From Mesostigma viride (taxonomy: Eukaryota; Streptophyta; Mesostigmatophyceae; Mesostigmatales; Mesostigmataceae): a stretch of DNA of 46,000 nt. Below are positions 38,701 to 46,000 of the stretch, piece by piece. The position numbers and the translations under genes are program-made. Within the stretch, counting starts at the first letter, position 1; each line of letters opens with the position of its first letter. The notes beneath the pieces are model-generated. The model ran no database searches, was not told where the DNA came from, and saw only the letters and a program-made list of their open reading frames with translations. The stretch covers positions 1,130,121 through 1,176,120 of the forward strand of contig RPFO01000103.1 in assembly GCA_009746045.1 (NCBI GenBank), in the 5' to 3' direction.

Positions 38701-41700
38701 ACATTACTTAGAACATGAGCTCGCCATGGTATGGCCACAGCACAGTCACAAGTATGACATCCCCATATGGCCACTGCACGACTTAGAACATGAGCTAGCC
38801 ATGGTATGGCCATAGCTCGACCTAAGCATGAGCTAGCCATGGTGTTGCCATAGCATGAGTCATAGTGTGACCTGCCCACATGATGGCGAGCGTGCAAGCG
38901 AATACCGCGCACGCAGGGGACAGCCTGCCAGACCGAGTGGACACCACCAAACCCCTTAGTAACTGGGATCCTACGGCTTCGCCAGGCAACCCCCTTCGAT
39001 CCTTGTCTAGATTCGGCCACTTAGAGGAGAGCTTGCCTTTTGAGGCCATCGAGGAACTCTGGCTCCCTGAACTTCTCTTGCTGAATTGATGACCTGTGCG
39101 TGTATGTTTGTGACTTATACCTTTGATTCCCTGAACATCGCTTGGTGGTGTGATGCTTGCAGACTCGAGCTATGCCGGCCCAGCCGTTGTCAGCAATGCA
39201 GATGCCAGCAGCGGGCCTCACCCACAAGTTTCGGAGGGGGGGAGACCTGGCACGATCTGTGTGGAGATTAAGGTGTTCATTGCAATGCATGGGACGACGC
39301 TGTTTGTGATGCCACGGATGCTGTTTGTGATGCCATGGATCCTGTTTGTGATGCCATGGATGCTGTTTGTTATGTCATGGGTGCTGTTTGTTATGTCATG
39401 GGTGCTGTTTGTTATGTTGTGGACGCTGTTTGTTATATCGCGGATGCTGTTTGGTATGTCGTGGATGCTGTTTGGTATGTCGTGGATGCTGTTTGTTATG
39501 TTGTGGACGCTGTTTGTTATATCGCGGATGCTGTTTGGTATGTCGTGGATGCTGTTTGGTATGTCGTGGATGCTGTTTGGTATGTCGTGGATGCTGTTTG
39601 GTATGTCGTGGATGCTGTTTGGTATGTCGTGGGTGCACCTTGGTACGTGCTCAATGCCGGCCATTATATTATATAGTAGTATTATTTTATTGTAGATAGT
39701 AGTTTACTACTACCATACTATTATATTGTTGGACAGATCGTCATCCCTTCTCAGCAATATATCTTTGCCCTGGTTCGTCGTCTTCCAACTGGTCGAGGTA
39801 GCGTGACCTTGGGGTGGGTTCCTGTCATCCTATCTCTTGGATGAGCTACTTTGGGTTTGGGGTGGGATTTTTTACCGTTGATGTCCCTCTGATTCGATTC
39901 GTTTGTAAATATGACTTGCCTTTGTCACTACCCTATTACTAGCACAGCATCCTGATCCATGTCTCCATCGCCATCACCAGCTGGCTTTTGTAGTTGAAAT
40001 GGGTGTGGCAATGCCCGGTCCCATAATGGCGCATCGCCATGCTATGTACTGAGTTTGCGTCAAGAATCCCACCCCAAAGCCATAGCTACTCATCCAAGAG
40101 TACTACATTTAGTAACGAGTAATCATCTATCTATTGTCAGCACTGGTATCTATCTACTAGCATATATTGTCAGCACGAGTATCTATCTACTAGTATCTAT
40201 TGTCAGCACTGGTATCTATCTACTAGTATCTATTGTCAGCACTGGTATCTATCTACTAGTATCTATCGTCAGTACTAGTACTACTATGTCCTTTGGTAAT
40301 TAGAGCCGAGATATCTTGTTGCCATTAACCTGGGGATGCACTTGATTGGGCTTCATGGCCTCCCACTGTCAAGACTTGTGTCAATTTACTTGGAAATTGC
40401 TCTAGGTGATCAAGCAGAAAGTAGTAAGTAAAAAGTAAGTTCGTAAGTTAGTAATTAACAAGGGGATGATGTCTCCACGACGAGTGGTTGACCAGCGTTT
40501 TGATCAACGTTTCTCAGCCTAGTGCCGTTTTTATCCAACGTAAGTCCCTATTTCGTTAATCAAGGCAAACTGTTTTTTTTTTCCCCCCTCACAAATGGTG
40601 TTGCAGCCCAAGTGTGGCTTCTTGCGGCCGACACCGACCATGGATGGTGACGGTGACAAGCACTGCTGCGGTTGCGTGGGGAGCAGCGGCCCCGGGGCAG
40701 GCACAAGAGAGCATGATTCGGCCAGCAGCAAAGTGAACGGAATGGGGGAATGTGGCGGGGGCAGCATGAGGGCCAGGGCCAGTGAGGGTGACATGCGTGA
40801 TGGGGCCAGTTTGAATGAGATGAGGGGTGCCGTCAGCCTGCAAGAGGAGACGCGGGGTGGGGTCAGTTTGAAGGAGATGCGAGAGCTCAAGTCCCGGGTG
40901 ACGCGCTTCGCGATGCACCAGCGGCTCAAGCTGGCGGAGAATAAGGCAAGCGGTTGACGAAAAGGGTTTGTTAGCTGGACAGTCAGGAAAACGGTGGCAT
41001 CAGCTAGGGTCGGCTAGTTGTTGGGACGATAGGCACACGGATCAGTAAGCTCGGTAGTAGCTGCATCGGGAGCTTGACGAGAACGAGGTCTTTCTCTTGC
41101 GATTTACTTTTGCTACTCAAACTATTCACTCCCTACTACGGAGAACGAGACGAGTAGTGCCATGGATTCTGGGCTATCTAATTGTACTTGCTATTCACTT
41201 GCTACTCAAACTATTTACGTCCTACTCATTTGTTGTTAACGCGCTGCTCCCTGCTCAGCGCTGCTGCCAATCTGCCGCTAATCACCACTCGCAGATTATG
41301 CATGAAAGCGCGTACTGCCCTGTGGACCTCTTCTCGGGAGATCCCACGCGCATCGCCAGGGCCCTGCAGGCTCTCATCGCCACACCTCAGAACAACCTGC
41401 GGGTCTTTGTCGATGGCCGCTGTGTTCATGGGGGATATGGGGTAAGTACGTCTGTCGGCAGGAAGGGGGGGCGGATGTTGTCTGAATTTTGAATCAGGAG
41501 GGCGCGAGGGAGGGACGGGGGGGAGGGGGGAAGGGGGAGGAGAGAACAATGGAGGGATCACGGAGGTGTATGCGTGTACTTCTGTTGCTACTGTAGAAAT
41601 TTTATCCGACACATGCTACTAGGGTCCAATATATGAGGTGGTTTTACTTGGTCAGTAGGAGCTAGTTTCCCTCATTTTGTGCGCCGGACCTCGTGTGCCC

Positions 41701-44700
41701 CTTTGTGGTTGGCCGACCCTTACCGGTTTCATGGGCCCTTTCACGTCTGAGATATGCATGACACTCTGTGGGGAGCAGGGCCGTAACGCCCCGTATCAAT
41801 GCTTGATGGGCCTTTTCTTTCATTGGCCCTGTGTGGCACCACAGTCAGCAGAGGGGAGCGAGGCGTTGGCGGAACTCGTCCGGGAGCTTCGACCCTGGCT
41901 GGGTGACAACCACGCGGGAGGAGCCTGCGGTGAAGAGAAGAGGTGCGCAAGCTAACATTAGCGCGCCATGGTGACCCAACTCCTGCGAATGTCATACATG
42001 AAGGAGATCGTTTGGGCGAGATTTTGGTTGCAAGCTCGTGGTAAATCAAAGTCAATACTCAAGTAATGAATATTTGAATATTTGATTTGATGGTGGTAGG
42101 ATATTCAAAGGCTAGCTCTCGTGGTCTGGTACTCGGGATCATCCGGTAGTGAATTGAATTGAATTGTAACATAACTCCGTTGGGAGTATATGTAGCACGT
42201 AGCCCTTGATCATCCGGTATTGTACCAAACTATTTCACGGTCACGACCGCGCTGCGCTGAACTGATAATGTCTGGGGTGCCGCTGGTAAGTTAACGCTGG
42301 TAAGTTGCTGCACCATCCATGAATGCTCTACAGGTCCCTGTAGCTGCACCATTCACGAATGTTCTATGAATGAATGCTCTTCAGGTCCCTGTGGTTGCCC
42401 CTCCTGCATCCGTGGCGCGCTGGGTAGCCAAGGTATTCGTGGCGCTAGCCGCGTTGGTAGCAAAGGCGCGTTTGTGGCAAGGACCTGTTTCTTCGCCATT
42501 TGTGGCCCCTCGCTCCTCTTGGTGAATCTTATGTCCATTTTCTCGGCGAACCTGTCATCCTTGTCTCCGACTGCCCCCGATGCATTGTCTCCCATCCTCT
42601 TCATGCGAGTTGGTCTCAGCTTCTCATATCCTCTGCCCACATGCTCCCTGTGCTCGCGTCTTTTTGCCGAGCAAATGACTGCTTCCCACCGTCAAGTATA
42701 CTCTCCACCCTGCTGTTTCATGCTTCACGCCTTCACCCCACTGGCATGTGTGCCACTGCTTTCATCTGTCATCTGTACTCTTCGGCCTGCTATTCAATAC
42801 GACCAGGACTATCACTACTACTATACATACTCCGCCTTTCTGTCAAAGTATTGATCCCACAGTGCATCCGGGGTGTAATGGAAATCCCACGAGTGCTCCT
42901 GCCCCTGGCCCCTGGCTCTCTCACCCTGCGATCCGCAACATGACGCGCTGCCCTACTCCACACACCATGCATACTGAGCGATTTGCTCAGCCTGAGCAAT
43001 TTCCTCAGCCCTGATCTTACCCTGCTACTTTAGGATGCATGCGCCACCAGCGCTTGCAACAAGGAGCTAGTGTGCAACTGTGCATGCTCTCTGACCCTAA
43101 TAACGCCACACTACTTCATCCCGTACTGCCTTACTCCACTCCCATGCATGTTGTGCTGCTTACTGGCCTACTCCATTCCCGTTCGTACTGTTGTGTTTAC
43201 CGGCTTTCTCCACTCCCATGCGTACTATTTCATTTCATGGCCTGTTTACTGGCTTTCTCCACTCCCATGCGTACTATTTCATTTCATGGCCTACTCCATT
43301 CTCATGCGTAATTTTGTTATTTATACTCGTTGATCACGCCACGCTTGCTATGTGACCTACTGCCCTGCCTCTTTGGGGTGCATGTGCCAGCAGCGCGTGC
43401 GTGGCCACACTGGTACGACTGCTCGCCGATGTGCTGGCGGTCGAGCGGTCGATGATGGCGTGCCTGTTGGCGGCACAGATGCGCGACAAGTATGACGTGG
43501 ATGGCGCGCTGCAGGTGCGTGCGTGCGCCGGCAGTGGCGATCATCAAGAACAGCAAGGGCAGCAAGGGCAGCAAGGGCAGCAAGGGCAGCAAGGGCAGCA
43601 AGGGCATCAAGGGAAGTCCTTGCTGATGGTGGCTGCACCGATATCTGCATCAAACAAAGCTGTGCTAGTGTGTTACGATGGCATGCGCAGGTGCTTGTGC
43701 ATAGCGTCAGCAGCCAGTGGCCAGAAGTATTTGCATCGCAGCCCTAAGATTCGGCTGTACCCATCTCGAAACCCCCTTCTGACCCATAAAGGAACCGCCA
43801 TCTTAGCCGTGAAGAAACGGTCCCCTTATACCACTACTATAAACGTGGTTTTGTTCGGGGATCAAGGGTAGGTGCTTGTCCACCTCTACCCCGCATCTAC
43901 CCCGCATCTACCGCGCATCTACCGCGCATCTACCACGCATCTACCCCGCATCTACCACGCATCTACCACGCATCTACCACGCATCTACCACGCATCTACC
44001 ACGCATCTACCACGCATCTACCACGCATCTACCACGCATCTACCACGCATCTACCACGCATCTACCACGCATCTACCACGCATCTACCACGCATCTACCA
44101 CGCATCTACCACGCATCTACCACGCATCTACCACGCATCTACCACGCATCTACCACGCATCCGATGTGGAGGTAGACATGCTGGAAGGGTTCCCCTGCGC
44201 TTTCTGCTCTCATTCTTACCACTTCTTAGTTTCACACCGTTCCGCTTGTCAGTCCTTACCACTCCCCCTGTTTAGGCACTCACAACAAACCTCCTGGGTG
44301 CGTCCTTCCATTTTCCCTGCCCCCTACGCACGTGCGCAGGTTTACCAGAGTTACGTCCGCCGGTTCGGCTGCGGGGGCGACGCTTGTAAGCTCGACAGGC
44401 AGGTGCACTCTAATGGCAAAACGACGGGACAGTATTCCTGGCCTGGTGTCGATGGCAAGACTACGCAGGGCGCCAGCATCGGTGGGCATGGCAACCACAC
44501 CGCGGACGCCGGCACTACGGCCAACGGTCACAGTTTAAATGCCAGTCTCTCCGACGGAGCTCAGGACTCCAGCTCTGGGGCCCATCGTAGCCCATCTCCG
44601 GATGCCAGCACATCCAGCACAGCTTGGGATGCCAGCATGGCCGACACCACTCTGGATGCCCGCGCGGCCGACACCGCTCGCGACGCCAGCATGAAAGTGG

Positions 44701-45029
44701 ACAGTGCCCACGTGTGCCGCACGTGCGTGGAGCGCTGGAGCGACGCCACCTGTGCGGCGGTGCTGCGGGACTTTCTGATCGCCGCCACCGCAAAGGACTG
44801 CGCGCTCATGGTCACTTTGCAACGCGCATCCGTCACGGCTGTTCCCAATCCCCCGGCATCCGTCACAGCCCTCCCAACCTCCTCAGCACCCGTCACTGCC
44901 TCAGGGGGGGTAAAGGAGCATGGTGCGGCAGCCGTCCAGGGGGCAGGCACGGAAGGGGGCGGGGCCTGGACGCCGGCTTGGGGCGAGAAGTTGGTGACGG
45001 ACTCGGCAGGGAGGGTGTACCGGCACAAG
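35789..45029 (+). CDS. IPK1: inositol-pentakisphosphate 2-kinase, nine exons, 3' end outside window
   Basis: Makes InsP6 (phytate) from InsP5 using ATP. Exons: 35,789-35,884; 36,107-36,316; 37,943-38,594; 39,163-39,272; 40,607-40,945; 41,295-41,441; 41,845-41,942; 43,394-43,514 (or from 43,391); 44,340-45,029. The last donor (GTGGGT at 45,030) leads out of the window. Phases agree at every junction; one intron (after 40,945) is GC-AG. Family landmarks in order: GEGGASVVLAY (Gly-rich loop), GKVLRLKK, LLMEDHTFLHG, ICVEIK joined to PKCGFL (the conserved EIKPK motif with the catalytic Lys), RFAMHQRLK, YCPVDLFSG, TPQNNLRVF, and ATAKDCALM (conserved Asp). The final Mg-binding Asp motif must lie downstream. 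Low-complexity inserts in exons 3, 5 and 9 raise the length to over 820 residues, against about 450-490 in plants and animals. No frameshifts. Confidence 0.93.
36317..37030 (+). other. IPK1 intron 2, unique part
   Basis: First part of the 1.63-kb second IPK1 intron. I see no gene or repeat; the intron ends in three successive tandem repeats listed separately. Confidence 0.5.
37031..37303 (+). repeat. 44-bp tandem repeat, 6.2 copies (IPK1 intron 2)
   Basis: Units begin at 37,031, 37,075, 37,119, 37,163, 37,207 and 37,251, with a partial at 37,295. Each starts GCGCGTTCCCTGC and contains ACACGTCCCCTCGTGATCCG. Copies differ at only one or two bases (CTAAC/CCAAC/CTAGC). Confidence 0.95.
37431..37574 (+). 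repeat. 7-bp repeat (TCCTCTT), about 20 copies (IPK1 intron 2)
   Basis: Perfect tandem TCCTCTT/TTCCTCT units over about 144 bases; pure pyrimidine on the coding strand of IPK1. Confidence 0.97.
37769..37917 (+). repeat. (TCC)n trinucleotide repeat at the 3' end of IPK1 intron 2
   Basis: About 50 TCC/CTC units with a few CCC interruptions, ending some 25 bases before the acceptor at 37,941-37,942. It provides a very long polypyrimidine tract for exon 3. Confidence 0.95.
38645..38870 (+). repeat. imperfect ~70-75-bp tandem repeat (IPK1 intron 3)
   Basis: Two fuller copies begin near 38,655 and 38,729 (ATGGCCACAGCAC, then ACATCCCCATATGGCCAC and ACTTAGAACATGAGCT). Shortened third and fourth copies lie to about 38,870. 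Confidence 0.7.
39296..39640 (+). repeat. 21-bp tandem repeat, about 16 copies (IPK1 intron 4)
   Basis: Unit GGATGCTGTTTGGTATGTCGT with variants in the last third. Starts shortly after the donor at 39,273 and fills the first third of the intron. Confidence 0.92.
40130..40285 (+). repeat. 33-bp tandem repeat, about 5 copies (IPK1 intron 4)
   Basis: Unit TATTGTCAGCACTGGTATC plus TATCTACTAGTATC. Copies two and five show small substitutions. Confidence 0.85.
41443..41844 (+). other. IPK1 intron 6, no feature
   Basis: Intron between exons 6 and 7. A G/A-rich stretch lies at 41,464-41,545. Nothing else recognised. Confidence 0.5.
41943..43390 (+). other. IPK1 intron 7, short duplications only
   Basis: A 1.45-kb intron. 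Small duplications include CACCAT(C/T)CA-GAATG-TCTA words near 42,311-42,385 and two or three copies of a TTTCTCCACTCCCATGCGTA unit of about 60 bp near 43,205-43,310. No gene inside. Confidence 0.5.
43552..43613 (+). repeat. 9-bp repeat (GGGCAGCAA), 7 copies (IPK1 intron 8)
   Basis: Perfect GGGCAGCAA units shortly after the donor at 43,515. Confidence 0.93.
43886..44160 (+). repeat. 11-bp minisatellite (GCATCTACCAC), about 25 copies (IPK1 intron 8)
   Basis: Tandem GCATCTACCAC with C/G changes in the first five copies. It ends 180 bases before the exon 9 acceptor. An open frame crosses it but is only the repeat read through into exon 9. Confidence 0.95.
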
Positions 45030-45225
45030 GTGGGTGGCCTGTGGGCTGAGTCACGTAATGGACTCAAATATACTCTCTAAATGCACAGTTTTCTTGGTCC
45101 TTTTCATTCCCCTTCTTTTTTTCTCTTTCTATTCTCTTTTCTATTCAATGCCTGTTCTCTTTTCTATTCTCTTTCTAATATCTTTCATTCCCCTTCTTTT
45201 TTTCTCTTTCAAGGGTCCCGTGTTT

Positions 45226-46000
45226 GACCCCCCTAAACCACAGTTTGGGTTAACGTGGCAACACAGTATGGAATAACGCGGCAACATAGTTTGGGTTAAC
45301 GTGGCAACATAGTATGGAATAACGCGGCAACATAGTTTGGGTTAACGTGGCAACATAGTTTGGGTTAACGCGGCAACATAGTATGGAATAACGCGGCAAC
45401 ATAGTTTGGGTTAACGTGGCAACATAGTTTGGAATAACGTGGCAACATAGTTTTGGTTAACGTGGCAACACAGTATGGAATAACGCGGCAACATAGTTTG
45501 GGTTAACGCGGCAACATAGTATGGAATAACGCGGCAACATAGTTTGGGTTAACGTGGCAACATAGTTTGGGTTAACGCGGCAACATAGTATGGAATAACG
45601 CGGCAACATAGTTTGGGTTAACGTGGCAACATAGTATGGAATAACGCGGCAACACAGTATGGAATAACGCGGCAACGTAGTTTGGGTTAACGTGGCAACA
45701 TAGTTTGGGTTAACGTGGCAACACAGTATGGGTTAACGCGGCAACACAGTTTGGGTTAACGTGGCAACACAGTATGGAATAACGCGGCAACATAGTTTGG
45801 GTTAACGCGGCAACATAGTATGGAATAACGTGGCAACATAGTTTGGGTTAACGCGGCAACACAGTATGGAATAACGCGGCAACATAGTTTGGGTTAACGT
45901 GGCAACATAGTTTGGGTTAACGTGGCAACACAGTATGGAATAACGCGGCAACATAGTTTGGGTTAACGTGGCAACACAGTATGGGTTAACGCGGCAACAT
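45226..46000 (+). repeat. 23-bp minisatellite of two unit types, over 30 copies, runs off the window
   Basis: Unit GGCAACATAGTNTGGRNTAACG, 23 bp. It comes in two forms, ending TTTGGGTTAACG(T/C) or TATGGAATAACGC, mixed in no strict order. It lies in the last visible IPK1 intron and continues past the end. Confidence 0.95.

Noticed and set aside
43872-44339. An open frame of repeated THLPRIYHAS units joined to the IPK1 C-terminal exon.
   Set aside because: The repeat is intronic. A good acceptor at 44,338-44,339 gives the phase-correct IPK1 exon.
1-46000. tRNA or rRNA genes.
   Set aside because: No cloverleaf with A and B boxes or conserved rRNA stretch was found by eye on either strand.

Overview
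The window reads as nuclear DNA of a eukaryotic microalga (green lineage is the best guess) that carries a stretch of giant-virus-like DNA. Three kinds of sequence lie side by side. (1) About 1-16.9 kb is GC-rich and packed with short intron-less genes on both strands. They have AT-rich TATA-like cores just upstream of their ATGs, and their family signatures are typical of nucleocytoplasmic large DNA viruses: a D6/D11-type SF2 helicase, a KilA-N protein, an ADP-ribosyltransferase-fold protein, two proteins with an N-terminal Cys/His zinc motif, several one-helix membrane proteins and a likely virion beta-protein. No capsid, polymerase or packaging ATPase gene is in view, so this is a fragment. 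Most of these genes are split by one or two frameshifts, often in G/C runs.

(2) About 17.3-28.1 kb is a transposon and repeat graveyard. An old + strand non-LTR (RTE-like) retrotransposon at 17.27-22.09 kb was split by a nearly complete, mostly minus-strand relative at 17,703-21,664, flanked by an 11-bp target duplication. A 1.57-kb tandem duplication with an internal deletion follows (23.6-25.9 kb). Then comes a 1.19-kb terminal-inverted-repeat element (26,408-27,600) that contains a smaller TA-flanked MITE.

(3) About 28.1-46 kb holds two intron-rich host genes arranged head to head. On the minus strand is the U11/U12-31K (ZCRB1) protein of the minor spliceosome, six exons between 34,882 and about 28,131. 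On the plus strand is inositol-pentakisphosphate 2-kinase (IPK1/IPPK), nine exons from 35,789 to 45,029, with its last part beyond the window. All predicted exon junctions keep phase. Nearly every large intron carries its own tandem repeat, including a 1.55-kb pure-purine (GGGA/GAGG) tract and 7-, 11-, 21-, 23-, 24-, 33- and 44-bp minisatellites.

The viral genes are too few to rebuild a life cycle. The helicase is a transcription or replication protein. The small membrane proteins and the beta-protein look like a virion or late module (4.4-8.0 kb). The ADP-ribosyltransferase, KilA-N and zinc-motif proteins look like host-interaction or regulatory genes. Unusual structures worth following up are a set of hairpins with different but self-complementary stems upstream of the KilA-N gene, a palindromic LINE arrangement, a duplicated in-frame 5' splice site in U11/U12-31K, and frameshifts confined almost entirely to the viral segment.
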